NCBI GenBank assembly: GCA_028817435.1 | Contig: JAPPPQ010000059.1 | Coordinates: 62,001 to 126,000 of the forward strand | DNA from: Deltaproteobacteria bacterium | Lineage (GTDB): Bacteria; Myxococcota_A; UBA9160; UBA6930 | DNA: 64,000 nucleotides | Reading direction: 5' to 3' | Shown here: piece by piece, positions 41,082-48,207 of the stretch | Numbering within the stretch: position 1 is the stretch's first letter | How the letters are laid out: each line of letters starts with the position of its first letter | Made by a program: the position numbers and the translations under genes | The notes under the pieces: model-generated | The model's input: only the letters and a program-made list of their open reading frames with translations | Database searches by the model: none | What the model was told of the DNA's origin: nothing

Positions 41082-41849
41082 TCAGCACATGACGAGCCCG
41101 CCGTTGGGCGAGAGCCACTGGCCGGTGACGAAGCTGCTCTCTTCGCCGGCCAGGTAGAGGGCGGCGCGGGCGATATCTTCGGGCTGGCCCTGCCGCCCCA
41201 GCGGCGTGGCGCTCACCAGCGTGTTGATGAACGCCTCGGGAATCTCCGCGGTCATGGGCGTGTCAATGACGCCGGGGCAGATGGCGTTGACGCGGATGCC
41301 GAAGCGCCCGAGCTCCCGGGCGCTGGCGCGGGTGAGGCCGAGCACCGCGGACTTCGAGGCGCAGTAGGCGATGGTGCCCTGACTCGAGAGCCCGGCGATG
41401 CTCGACATATTGATGATGGCGCCGCCGCCGCGCTGCATGCGCCGCGCCGCCTCGCGGGTGCAGAAAAACACGCCGTTCACATTCACCGCCATGATCCGCG
41501 CGAAGGCCGCATCCTCCATGTGGATGATCTGCTGCCCCGTCTTCAGCAGCTGCTCGCTGCCGTCGCCGGGCGCCGATTGCACCCCCGCGTTGTTCACCAG
41601 CACATCCAGCGCGCCGAAGTCCGCTTCAATCTGCGCGAAGGCGGCGGCCACCGCCGCGCCGTCGGCCACATCCACGCCGTAGGCGCGGTGCCCCGCGCCC
41701 TCTGCCGCGGCGATGGTCTGCCGCGCCGTGTCCTGCGCCAAATCCAGCGCGGCCAGTTTGGCGCCCTCCGCCGCAAAGCACTGCGCAATCGCGCGTCCAA
41801 TGCCCGATCCCGCGCCTGTTACCACCGCCACCTTGCCGCCGAGCCGCAT
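41082..41849 (-). CDS. Short-chain dehydrogenase/reductase
   Basis: A 255-residue classical SDR. It has TGAGSGIG (11-18) for the cofactor, NNAG (87-89 region), Ser near 149 in INMSS, and the Tyr162-x3-Lys166 pair in AYCASK. Asp36-Leu37 at the end of strand 2 suggests NAD(H) preference. An extended stretch around 95-110 before the substrate-loop helix is unusual. GGAGGAA precedes the ATG by 6 nt. Substrate unknown; similar enzymes act on hydroxysteroids, acyl groups or sugars. Confidence 0.85.
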   Translation of the reverse strand: MRLGGKVAVVTGAGSGIGRAIAQCFAAEGAKLAALDLAQDTARQTIAAAEGAGHRAYGVDVADGAAVAAAFAQIEADFGALDVLVNNAGVQSAPGDGSEQLLKTGQQIIHMEDAAFARIMAVNVNGVFFCTREAARRMQRGGGAIINMSSIAGLSSQGTIAYCASKSAVLGLTRASARELGRFGIRVNAICPGVIDTPMTAEIPEAFINTLVSATPLGRQGQPEDIARAALYLAGEESSFVTGQWLSPNGGLVMC

Positions 41850-41926
41850 CGGGTTCCTCCCTGTTTGCTGTTTTTGCCGTCTGCCGTTTGCAAAAAACTG
41901 CATACCGCCCTTAGCACAGCAGGCGC

Positions 41927-42616
41927 TCAGGAGGGCTCGGCGTCGAAGTCGCCTTCTTCGTGCAGGCTCACGAAGCCGTGTTCGGCCACCACAATGTGGT
42001 CCATTACCGGAACGCCGAGCAGCGCCCCGGCGCGGCGCAGGCGCTGGGTGACATTGCGGTCCTCGGCGCTGGGGGTGGGATCGCCGCTGGGGTGGTTGTG
42101 CACCAGCACCAGCGCCGCGGCGGATTCGCGCAGCGCCATGCGGAACACCTCGCGCGGATGCACCAGGCTGGCCGTGAGCGTCCCGCGCGAGATCAGCACC
42201 TCGCGCATGATGCGGTGGCGGCCGTCGAGCAGCAGCACATGAAACTGCTCCTGCGGCGTGCAGCGCAGGCGCGGGTGAAAGTGGTGATAGACATCCGCGG
42301 GGCAGCGGATCGGGTCGCCGCGCTTCAGGCGGCGTCCGGCCATGCGCCGCCCCAGCTCGAAGGCGGCGAGCAGCGTCGCCGCCTTGGCCGTGCCCACGCC
42401 GGGCACCGCGCAGAGCTCGGCGGCGCTGGCATCGCCCAGCGCCCGCATGCCGAAGCGGGAGAGCAGCTCGCGGCCCAGCGCCTCCACCCCTGCGCCCCGC
42501 GTGCCGGTGTGCAGCAGCAGCGCCAAAATCTCCACATCGGAGAGCGCTTCGGCCCCGTGGGCGAGCAGCCGTTCCCGTGCGCCGCTGCCCGGAGGCGGCG
42601 GCTCGAACGCAGTCAT
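41927..42616 (-). CDS. radC: RadC-family JAB/MPN-domain protein
   Basis: A 229-residue protein with a helix-hairpin-helix-like N-terminus (LCAVPGVGTAKAATLLAAFELG) and a JAMM metal-binding motif HNHPSGDPTPSAED. Once linked to DNA repair, RadC's role is still unclear. Full length, no changes to the metal ligands. It lies after a long structured intergenic stretch (42651-42761) and downstream of the sigma/anti-sigma genes on the same strand. Confidence 0.92.
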   Translation of the reverse strand: MTAFEPPPPGSGARERLLAHGAEALSDVEILALLLHTGTRGAGVEALGRELLSRFGMRALGDASAAELCAVPGVGTAKAATLLAAFELGRRMAGRRLKRGDPIRCPADVYHHFHPRLRCTPQEQFHVLLLDGRHRIMREVLISRGTLTASLVHPREVFRMALRESAAALVLVHNHPSGDPTPSAEDRNVTQRLRRAGALLGVPVMDHIVVAEHGFVSLHEEGDFDAEPS

Positions 42617-42650
42617 TGCGCCTCGGGGGACCTGCTGTGCCGTGGCGGCG

Positions 42651-42761
42651 AGCCGGTTGCCACAGCCTGCGAAGCTCCGCGCAAAACGGCTCCGCGCGGA
42701 GAATGTCGGGGGGAGGGGCGCGCATTTTTGCGCGCCCGCGCCCGCTTGGCAACCCCAGGCT
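42651..42761 (-). promoter_or_regulatory. Structured leader of radC (predicted three-way junction)
   Basis: The 177-nt gap before radC can fold into a closed structure. AGCC-GGTTGCCA (42651-42662) pairs with TGGCAACC-CCA-GGCT (42747-42761). Inside are two perfect hairpins: CTCCGCGC/GCGCGGAG (42675-42682 with 42694-42701) and GGGCGCGC/GCGCGCCC (42716-42723 with 42730-42737). It ends 35 nt before the radC ATG. Could be a cis-regulatory RNA, a processing site or a DNA cruciform; no named family was recognised. Confidence 0.45.
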
Positions 42762-42793
42762 GGTTGGCAGCCCCGGCCCGCCTGCGGGGGGAG

Positions 42794-43765
42794 CTACGGC
42801 GCGCCGTTCGCCGCGCTTTGCTCGAAGCGCGCGGCGAGGCGCTCGGCGCGGGGGTCGCCCGCCCCGCGCAGCCGCGAAATCACCTGCAGGGCGGTGCCCT
42901 GGCGGACGGCGAAGCGCGAGAGATCGGCGAGCCAGTGCGCCTGGGCCGGGGCGGGGATTTCCTCCAGGCGGGTGGTGAAGGCGCGGGGATCGGAGAGCGC
43001 GAGCTTCACCCACCGATTCTGCAGCCGCAGGCAGCCGATTCCGCGCGCCTTCCCCGCGCAGCGCAAAACGCGCAGCACGGCACGCGGCGCGGGCGGCTGC
43101 CGGGGCTGGCCCAGGGCTACGGGCTGCGCCCGCCCCGGGCTCTGCGAACTGGCGGGCCACATCGGCCCCTGGGGCCGCGCCGGCTGCGGGGAGAAGGGCC
43201 GCGCGTCCCGCTGCGCCTGCGGCGGCCGCCCCGGCTCTGTGGCCGCGGCGAGGGATTGCGCGGGCGTGCGCGCCGGCGCTGCGGCGAGAGAGGACGCGGC
43301 CCTGCGGCCCGGCGCTGCGGGCGGAGTGTCTGGGGAGGGGCGATTTGGCGCGCCCGCCTGCTGCGGGGCGCTCTGCCCGGCGGGCCAGGGCAGCTGCACG
43401 CGGATTTCCACGCGGTCCAAGGCGAACAGCAGGGCCAGGGCCGCCGCGCAGGCGGTGAGCGGCGGCCCCCAGCCGCGCACGCGGCCGCCGAAGCCGGGCC
43501 GGGGCAAAGCGCGCAGCAGCCAACTGCGGGGTGCCGCGCCCTCGCCAGCGGCCAAACGCCGGGTGATTTGCGGGAGCAGATCCGGCGCAGTCTCTGCCGC
43601 GCCACGCTGCGCGCGCAGCAGCGACAGCGTCCGCTGCAATGCGGCCAGCTCGGCGCGGCACGGGCCGCAGCCCGCCAAATGCGCCTCGGCGCGGCGGCGC
43701 GGCCCGGGCGCCAGCTCGCCTTCCAGATAGGCCGAGAGGCGGCGGCGCAGTCCCCGGTGAGTCAC
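42794..43765 (-). CDS. Anti-sigma factor with zinc-finger (ZAS-like) domain
   Basis: A 323-residue membrane protein that should hold the adjacent ECF sigma factor inactive. The N-terminus has LSAYLEGELAPGPRR and the zinc motif HLAGCGPC (His29, Cys33, Cys36). A single membrane segment lies at about 88-105 (LTACAAALALLFAL). The outer part is Pro/Ala/Arg-rich and low in order, ending in a helical region (RFAVRQGTALQVISRLRG). The GTG start overlaps the sigma stop by 4 nt (GTGA). The periplasmic half does not resemble RseA closely, so the input signal is unknown. Confidence 0.78.
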   Translation of the reverse strand: MTHRGLRRRLSAYLEGELAPGPRRRAEAHLAGCGPCRAELAALQRTLSLLRAQRGAAETAPDLLPQITRRLAAGEGAAPRSWLLRALPRPGFGGRVRGWGPPLTACAAALALLFALDRVEIRVQLPWPAGQSAPQQAGAPNRPSPDTPPAAPGRRAASSLAAAPARTPAQSLAAATEPGRPPQAQRDARPFSPQPARPQGPMWPASSQSPGRAQPVALGQPRQPPAPRAVLRVLRCAGKARGIGCLRLQNRWVKLALSDPRAFTTRLEEIPAPAQAHWLADLSRFAVRQGTALQVISRLRGAGDPRAERLAARFEQSAANGAP

Positions 43766-44445
43766 GGCGCGCCTCCCTTCCCGGCGGCCACAGCGCCGCC
43801 CTGCGCGCCGCTGCTCTCTCGCACCAGTCCGGCGAGGCGCTTGCGCAGGGTCTGGCGCGCGCGATGGATGCGCGATTTCACCGTCCCTTCGGGAATGTTC
43901 AGAGCGGCGGCGATTTCGGCGTAGGGCAGGCCCTCGATGTCGTAGAGGATCACCGGCGCGCGCAGGGCGGGGGGCAGGGCCACAATCTCGGCCTGCACCC
44001 GCGCGCGCAGCTCGCCGCTGACGGCGGCGGATTCGGGACTTGCCGGCGCTTCCGGCAGCGCGCCCGCCACGCCCTGCTGCGAAAGCGCCTCCATGTGCGC
44101 GCGGCGGCGGCCCAGATTGCGCCGCCGGTTCAGCGCGGCGTTCACCGCCACCCGGTAGAGAAAGGTCGTCCAGCGCGCCTCCCGGCGGAAGCGGTGGCCG
44201 TGGCGGTGCAGGTTCAGGAAGGTCTCCTGGGCGGCGTCCAGGGCCTCGTCGCGGTCGCCCAGCAGGCGCAGCAGCAGGCCGAAGACGCGCTGCTGGTGGC
44301 GGCGCACCAAAAGCTCGAAAGCGCCGGAATCGCCCCCCTGCCAGCGCTCCACCAGCTCCAGGTCCGGATCCACCTCGGAATCGCGCGGGGCCGCGCCCGC
44401 ACGCGCGACCCGGAAGTGCGGGAGCGACTGGCTCATGGCCGACAC
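43762..44445 (-). CDS. ECF-type RNA polymerase sigma factor (RpoE-like)
   Basis: A 227-residue group 4 sigma factor. Region 2 (-10 recognition) is at about 40-105, with LLRLLGDRDEALDAAQETF, and region 4 (-35 recognition) at about 145-205, with YDIEGLPYAEIAAALNIPEGTVKSR as helix-turn-helix. A long Ala/Glu linker joins them. It begins 42 nt downstream of moaC on the same strand. It is controlled by the downstream anti-sigma factor. A second Met at residue 4 could be the start. Confidence 0.9.
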   Translation of the reverse strand: MSAMSQSLPHFRVARAGAAPRDSEVDPDLELVERWQGGDSGAFELLVRRHQQRVFGLLLRLLGDRDEALDAAQETFLNLHRHGHRFRREARWTTFLYRVAVNAALNRRRNLGRRRAHMEALSQQGVAGALPEAPASPESAAVSGELRARVQAEIVALPPALRAPVILYDIEGLPYAEIAAALNIPEGTVKSRIHRARQTLRKRLAGLVRESSGAQGGAVAAGKGGAP

Positions 44446-44487
44446 GCCGCTTTGGACACCGCAGCCCTCCCTTCGTTCCCCGATTTT

Positions 44488-45000
44488 TCAGCCGGGCTCG
44501 CCGGGGCGGCGCCAGTCTCCGCTCTTGCCGCCGCTCTTTTGCACCAGCCGCAGGCCGGTAAGCGCCATGCCGCGGTCCAGCGCCTTGCACATATCGTAGA
44601 GGGTGAGGCCGGCAGCGCCCGCCGCCACCAGCGCCTCCATTTCCACGCCGGTGCGCGCGTGAGCCCGGGCGGTGGCCTGAATGCGCACGCAGCCCGCGGC
44701 GCGGTCGGCGGCCAGCTCCACCTCCACCGAATCCAGCGGCAGGGGGTGGGCCAGCGGAATCCAATCCGCCGTGCGCTTGGCCGCCTGAATGCCGGCCAGC
44801 CGCGCCGTGGCGAAGACATCTCCCTTGGGCGTCTGCCCCGAGGCAATGCGCGCCAGCGTCTCGGGCGCGAGCTGCAGCTCTGCCCGCGCTACGCAGACGC
44901 GCTCCGTCACCGCCTTCGCGCCCACATCCACCATCCGCGCGCGCCCGCGCGAATCCAGATGGCTGAGCCCGCCTTCCGCGCCGCCCACTTCGCCGCCCAT
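44488..45000 (-). CDS. moaC: Cyclic pyranopterin monophosphate synthase MoaC
   Basis: Second step of molybdenum cofactor synthesis, acting on the MoaA product to give cPMP. 170 residues with SHLDSRGRARMVDVGAK at the start, TPKGDVFATARLAGIQAAKRT, IPLAHPLPL and the catalytic-region YDMCKALDRGM. No moaA, moaB, moaD or moaE is adjacent. The ATG at 45000 was chosen because the family begins just before LSHLD. Confidence 0.93.
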   Translation of the reverse strand: MGGEVGGAEGGLSHLDSRGRARMVDVGAKAVTERVCVARAELQLAPETLARIASGQTPKGDVFATARLAGIQAAKRTADWIPLAHPLPLDSVEVELAADRAAGCVRIQATARAHARTGVEMEALVAAGAAGLTLYDMCKALDRGMALTGLRLVQKSGGKSGDWRRPGEPG

Positions 45001-45032
45001 TCCCGGGAAGCTACCGGATAGCGCGCAGGCGG

Positions 45033-45059
45033 TCGCGCCGCGCAAGCGCGCGATTTTTT
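45033..45059 (+). terminator. Terminator-like hairpin with T6 on the plus strand
   Basis: TCGCGC (45033-45038) pairs with GCGCGA (45048-45053) and is followed by TTTTTT (45054-45059). There is no rightward gene just upstream, so it may end antisense transcription coming out of moaC or insulate the next operon. Confidence 0.35.
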
Positions 45060-45081
45060 GCGGCTGCGCGCCGATTTTCGC

Positions 45082-45110
45082 TTGCGCCCGTTCGCCCGGC
45101 GTGTAAAGCT
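45082..45110 (+). promoter_or_regulatory. Promoter of the 45.3-kb cassette
   Basis: TTGCGC (45082-45087), 16-nt spacer, TAAAGC (45104-45109). It would start a leader of about 170 nt before the ATG at 45287, containing the paired elements at 45133-45258. Confidence 0.45.
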
Positions 45111-45132
45111 CCTCCCCGCTCACGCCCCAAAT

Positions 45133-45258
45133 GAAGAGGGCAGCCCGTGCGTCGGGTTGCCCACCGAATACAAAACCACTTCTGTGGAAATAAGTGGGAC
45201 GTTGCCCTCTTCTGGGACGTGAGCACGGCCCGGCATCCATGGCGGATGCCCCCGGGCC
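45133..45258 (+). promoter_or_regulatory. Structured 5' leader upstream of the exported-protein pair
   Basis: Nested stems: GAAGAGGGCA (45133-45142) with TGCCCTCTTC (45203-45212), perfect over 10 bp; CCCAC (45160-45164) with GTGGG (45194-45198); and CCAC/GTGG (45176-45179 with 45184-45187). A second hairpin, GGCCCG-GCATCC (45227-45238) with GGATGC-CGGGCC (45244-45258, three-base bulge), ends 13 nt before the ribosome site AGAGGAG. No T tract follows. It looks like a cis-acting RNA or attenuator; no known riboswitch class was recognised. Confidence 0.45.
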
Positions 45259-45286
45259 ACGCTCAAACCCAGAGGAGAACACCCCA

Positions 45287-46123
45287 ATGCAAGCGCAATT
45301 CTTGCGCCGTTTCTTTGCCCCAACCACGATCACTCTCGCCATTGCCACAGCAGTGCTCCTCGCACCACTTGCCACAACCGCAGCAGCCGTGCCGGAAGTC
45401 CCCGAGGTGAGGTGTCAAGCGTTTGACGGGCCACTCGCTGGATTCGACTACCAGCGGGCGATCAGCATCCGGGGAGAAAGCCCGAACAGCAGGCACATCA
45501 TCTCAACAAGCACCGACGGTATCGTCGGGAGGCAAGGAGAATTCCATTCTTGGACCGTTCTCCAAGATCTGCCCGGAGGACAAGAAGATCCATTCGAGCA
45601 GATCATCCGGGACATCGAAGCGGCCTGGAGGGGAGCTGGTATCACCCCGCCCGCAATCACGGACACAGGACCGGCCGATTTCCCGGCAGGGACGCCGCGA
45701 GTCCTCCGGACCGCCATTCAAGAATGCGATCTAGTCATCAAGTACTTGATCTCCAATGTGGAGAGAAGAAGCTACGACGGAAGAGTAATCACCGACGCAG
45801 AACACACCGCCCAGGGACTACGGGCGGACGCCGCCGCAGCCGAAGCCCGAAGGCAGCTCGCACCGGGCAAGAAGAAGTCCAGCTCCGGAGGAACCATTGC
45901 CGCCATCGGCGGAGCCGCCCTCGTGGCTGGAGGACTGACTTGGCTCCTCTGGCCGGACGCGAAGCAGACCATCCAGCCTTATGCCCAGGGAAAAAATGAC
46001 GGGCGGGGCTACGCCGCAGGGCTTCAAATCTCCGTGGGGAGGAACCAAACCTTTACCTTGACCCAAACGGATGGACCGAGAAAAAATCGCCACACCCAGA
46101 TTCAGTGGAAACTGCAATGGTGA
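45287..46123 (+). CDS. Exported protein of unknown function with C-terminal membrane module
   Basis: A 278-residue protein; ATG at 45287 after AGAGGAG. Signal peptide about 1-34. The mature part has Cys43 and Cys147 and a domain with no recognised family (IIRDIEAAWRGAGITPP, RTAIQECDLVIKYL). At 200-278 a module begins: Ser/Gly turn, membrane segment GGTIAAIGGAALVAGGLTWL, then DAKQTIQPYAQGKNDGRGY and a short beta-like tail ending in Trp. The downstream protein repeats this module. Frequent GGA, CCA and ACA codons differ from the GGC/GCG style of its surroundings, suggesting separate origin. The module layout would put the main domain in the periplasm or outside. Confidence 0.65.
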   Translation: MQAQFLRRFFAPTTITLAIATAVLLAPLATTAAAVPEVPEVRCQAFDGPLAGFDYQRAISIRGESPNSRHIISTSTDGIVGRQGEFHSWTVLQDLPGGQEDPFEQIIRDIEAAWRGAGITPPAITDTGPADFPAGTPRVLRTAIQECDLVIKYLISNVERRSYDGRVITDAEHTAQGLRADAAAAEARRQLAPGKKKSSSGGTIAAIGGAALVAGGLTWLLWPDAKQTIQPYAQGKNDGRGYAAGLQISVGRNQTFTLTQTDGPRKNRHTQIQWKLQW

Positions 46124-46872
46124 AAGCGAACGGCTCTCTCATGACCCAGTGGATGCTCTTCACGCTCATTGCGGTTCTCCTCACGACAGCGGGAGGCGGG
46201 GCCGCCACAGCCCAGCCGGGAGCGAAGACACACTGCGACCACCCCGCGCGCATCGTGCAAATCGGCGAAGACCAAATCAGGCCCTACATAGAAGAAGTCA
46301 ACAGATACCAAGGAGCGTGCAGACCGGGGTACTACCTGTCCGGGCGTTGCCGAGCCTACAGGCGGGCCCAAAACCGGCTCAACCAGTTGGCCCCGCAACG
46401 GGAGGAACTGCGCAGAGCACAGCTAAACCTCCAAAGCTGCAGGGACACCGAGCAAGCCCGGCACGACCTTGAACGACTCCAGCGAGCCAACGCCGAGGCA
46501 GCCGAAGCCGCCCGGCGGCAGGCCGAGGAAGAAGGGGAGAAAATTCGGCGGCAGGCAGAGGCAGCAGCGGAAAGAGCACGGCAGCAGGCCGAAGCACTCG
46601 AAGCCGCCAGTGCAGCCGACGAAGGAAGCAGCTCCGGCAGCACCATCGCCGCTGTTGGAGGAGCTGCGCTCCTCGCTGGGGGACTGGCTTGGCTCCTCTG
46701 GCGGGACGCGAAGAGCACTATCCAGCCTTGGGCGCAGGGCCGCAACGATGGACTCGGCTACGTCGCCGGAATCCAAATGAGAGTCGCGCCCTGCCTCAGT
46801 CTCCGGCTCTACCAGACCGATGGCCCCACCGAACTTCGCTTCACTGGTGCAGACATCGAATTCCGCTGGTAA
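46117..46872 (+). CDS. Exported coiled-coil protein sharing the C-terminal membrane module
   Basis: A 251-residue protein whose ATG at 46117 overlaps the previous stop by 7 nt. Signal peptide about 1-32, a Cys-containing domain (Cys40, 68, 78, 108), a long Glu/Arg/Ala coiled coil (about 87-166; RRQAEEEGEKIRRQAEAAAE), then the module 172-251 (STIAAVGGAALLAGGLAWLL, DAKSTIQPWAQGRNDGLGY) and a C-terminal Trp. Identity to the upstream module is high and starts abruptly at the Ser/Gly turn. No family recognised. Earlier in-frame GTG (46105) and later ATG (46141) are possible starts. Confidence 0.62.
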   Translation: MVKANGSLMTQWMLFTLIAVLLTTAGGGAATAQPGAKTHCDHPARIVQIGEDQIRPYIEEVNRYQGACRPGYYLSGRCRAYRRAQNRLNQLAPQREELRRAQLNLQSCRDTEQARHDLERLQRANAEAAEAARRQAEEEGEKIRRQAEAAAERARQQAEALEAASAADEGSSSGSTIAAVGGAALLAGGLAWLLWRDAKSTIQPWAQGRNDGLGYVAGIQMRVAPCLSLRLYQTDGPTELRFTGADIEFRW

Positions 46873-46894
46873 CCCGGAAGCAACATCCCTTTTT

Positions 46895-46926
46895 GGCTGG
46901 AAGGGCGGGGGAAGTGTGGCAGGCTG
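46895..46926 (+). repeat. 32-bp direct repeat, copy 1
   Basis: Begins GGCTGGAAGGGCGGGGG and ends GTGTGGCAGGCTG. It matches 47405-47437 with two substitutions and one extra G. Both copies lie in the gap just upstream of a gene (lipoprotein, lgt). Confidence 0.8.
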
Positions 46927-46985
46927 GAAGCGCGGCTTTCAGGGTGGAAGCTGCGGTTTCTCAATGCACGAAAAGGAGGTCTCTC

Positions 46986-47300
46986 ATGCAATTCTCTCTG
47001 TTCCGTTCCATTCCGGCTCTCGTGGCGGCGTTGGCGCTTTCTGTACTGGCGGCGGGGTGCATTGGCGGGCCCACCAAGACGGTTTCGTTCATTGAGGCGG
47101 ATGCGCCGTCCCGGTGCAGCGGGCGGGGCGAATCGTCGAAGCTCTGGCTGCTCTACCTGCCGGTTGCCGGCTATCCGAGCTACGAGGAAGCCGTGGCGAA
47201 GCTCGGGCCGGGCGAGGGCAAGGTGAAGATCACCACGCAGAGCTGGAACTTCGGCGGCCTGTTCGGCCAGCACAAGGTCATCGCCGAGCGCTGCAACTGA
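46986..47300 (+). CDS. Small lipoprotein of unknown function
   Basis: A 104-residue protein with a type II signal peptide (ALVAALALSVLAAGC, Cys25). The mature part is about 80 residues with Cys42 and a C-terminal Cys, and the segments LWLLYLPVAGYPSYEEAVAKL and ITTQSWNFGGLFGQHKVIAERC. This resembles small TRL-like lipoproteins with a two-strand plus helix fold, but no function is assigned. AAAAGGAGG before the ATG is the strongest ribosome site in the window. A GC-rich stem-loop follows the stop, and lgt, which lipidates such proteins, is next. Confidence 0.75.
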   Translation: MQFSLFRSIPALVAALALSVLAAGCIGGPTKTVSFIEADAPSRCSGRGESSKLWLLYLPVAGYPSYEEAVAKLGPGEGKVKITTQSWNFGGLFGQHKVIAERCN

Positions 47301-47314
47301 TTGGCCGCGCCCCC

Positions 47315-47341
47315 GCCCCCGCCGGATGGCTCGGCGGGGGC
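47315..47341 (+). terminator. Strong stem-loop after the lipoprotein gene
   Basis: GCCCCCGCC (47315-47323) pairs perfectly with GGCGGGGGC (47333-47341) around a 9-nt loop, one more pair outside. No U tract, so it is either a non-canonical terminator or an RNA-stabilising hairpin. Confidence 0.45.
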
Positions 47342-47404
47342 GCGCCGCTCAGGCTGGAGGTGCGCGGGCGGCGGGCCGGGCGGCCCCTGGGGGGTGGCGG
47401 GGCT

Positions 47405-47437
47405 GGCTGGAAGGGCGGGGGGAGGTGTGGCAAGCTG
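47405..47437 (+). repeat. 33-bp direct repeat, copy 2 (overlaps lgt promoter region)
   Basis: Second copy of 46895-46926. It ends in CAAGCTG, 7 nt before the lgt ATG, so its last bases (CAAGCT, 47431-47436) could act as the lgt -10 box. Confidence 0.8.
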
Positions 47438-47444
47438 AGGGGCG

Positions 47445-48197
47445 ATGTTTCCCATTTTGTTCGAGGTGCCGGGGCTGGGGTGGCCGGTTACGAGCTTTGG
47501 GGTGCTGGTGGCCGCGGGGTTTCTGGCCTCCTGGCGCATTATTGCGTGGCGCTTTGGCGAGCTGGGCGTGAACCAGGCGCAGGCCGATGCGGTGCTGCTC
47601 TACTGCATTATCGGCGGCCTGCTCGGCTCGAAGCTCTACTACGCGGTGGATACCTGGCTGCTCACCGGCGCGCCCTTTTTGCCGGGCTTGCTTGGCCGGG
47701 GCGGCATTACCTGGTATGGCGGGCTGATCGGCGGCGCGCTGCTGGCCGGCTTCGCCATGCATCGGCGCGGTGTTCCCTTTGCGCTGGCCAGCGATGCGGT
47801 GGCGCTGGCTGCCCCCTTCGGCCAGGCCCTCGGGCGCGTCGGCTGCTTTTTGGTGGGCGATGACTGGGGGCGGCGCACCGATTTGCCCTGGGGCGTGGCC
47901 TTTCCGAAGGGCCTGGATCCCGTCGAATGGCCCGTCCACCCCACGCAGCTCTACGAGGTGGCCTGGCTGCTGCCCGTGGGCCTGTGGCTCTTGCGCCGCC
48001 GCCACAACAGCGCCTTCCTGTTCGGCGAGTATCTGATTTTGGCGGCGGCGGGGCGCTTTGTCATCGAGTTCTTCCGGGTCAACACCCCCGTGGCGCTGGG
48101 GTTCACCGAGGCGCAGTGGATTGCGCTGCTGCTCGCTGCGCTGGGGACGGGCGGGCTGATCTGGCGGCGCAGGGCGGCGCGGACGGGCAGCGGGTAA
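47445..48197 (+). CDS. lgt: Prolipoprotein diacylglyceryl transferase
   Basis: Transfers diacylglycerol from phosphatidylglycerol to the lipobox Cys of prelipoproteins, the first step of lipoprotein maturation. 250 residues, about seven membrane segments. Motifs: GRGGITWYGGLIGGALL, the Lgt signature region GQALGRVGCFLVGDDWGR and VHPTQLYE. The signature has Cys-Phe-Leu-Val-Gly-Asp where E. coli has Asn-Phe-Ile-Asn-Gly-Glu, a variant seen in some other phyla. The lipidated proteins in this window (both subtilases, the 46986 lipoprotein) would be its clients. The stop codon is part of the next promoter's TAAGCT. Confidence 0.93.
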   Translation: MFPILFEVPGLGWPVTSFGVLVAAGFLASWRIIAWRFGELGVNQAQADAVLLYCIIGGLLGSKLYYAVDTWLLTGAPFLPGLLGRGGITWYGGLIGGALLAGFAMHRRGVPFALASDAVALAAPFGQALGRVGCFLVGDDWGRRTDLPWGVAFPKGLDPVEWPVHPTQLYEVAWLLPVGLWLLRRRHNSAFLFGEYLILAAAGRFVIEFFRVNTPVALGFTEAQWIALLLAALGTGGLIWRRRAARTGSG

Positions 48198-48207
48198 GCT
48201 TGCGGCA
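48195..48207 (+). promoter_or_regulatory. -10 box (TAAGCT) of the TetR gene, leaderless type
   Basis: TAAGCT (48195-48200), whose TAA is also the lgt stop, then TGCGGCA and the ATG at 48208. Spacing (7 nt) and wording match xthA. Confidence 0.5.

Noticed and set aside
41082..43661. Leftward frame joining SDR, radC region and anti-sigma shadow as one 859-residue protein
   Set aside because: Only the SDR part is real (start at 41849); the rest is antisense-like or out-of-frame to radC and the anti-sigma gene.
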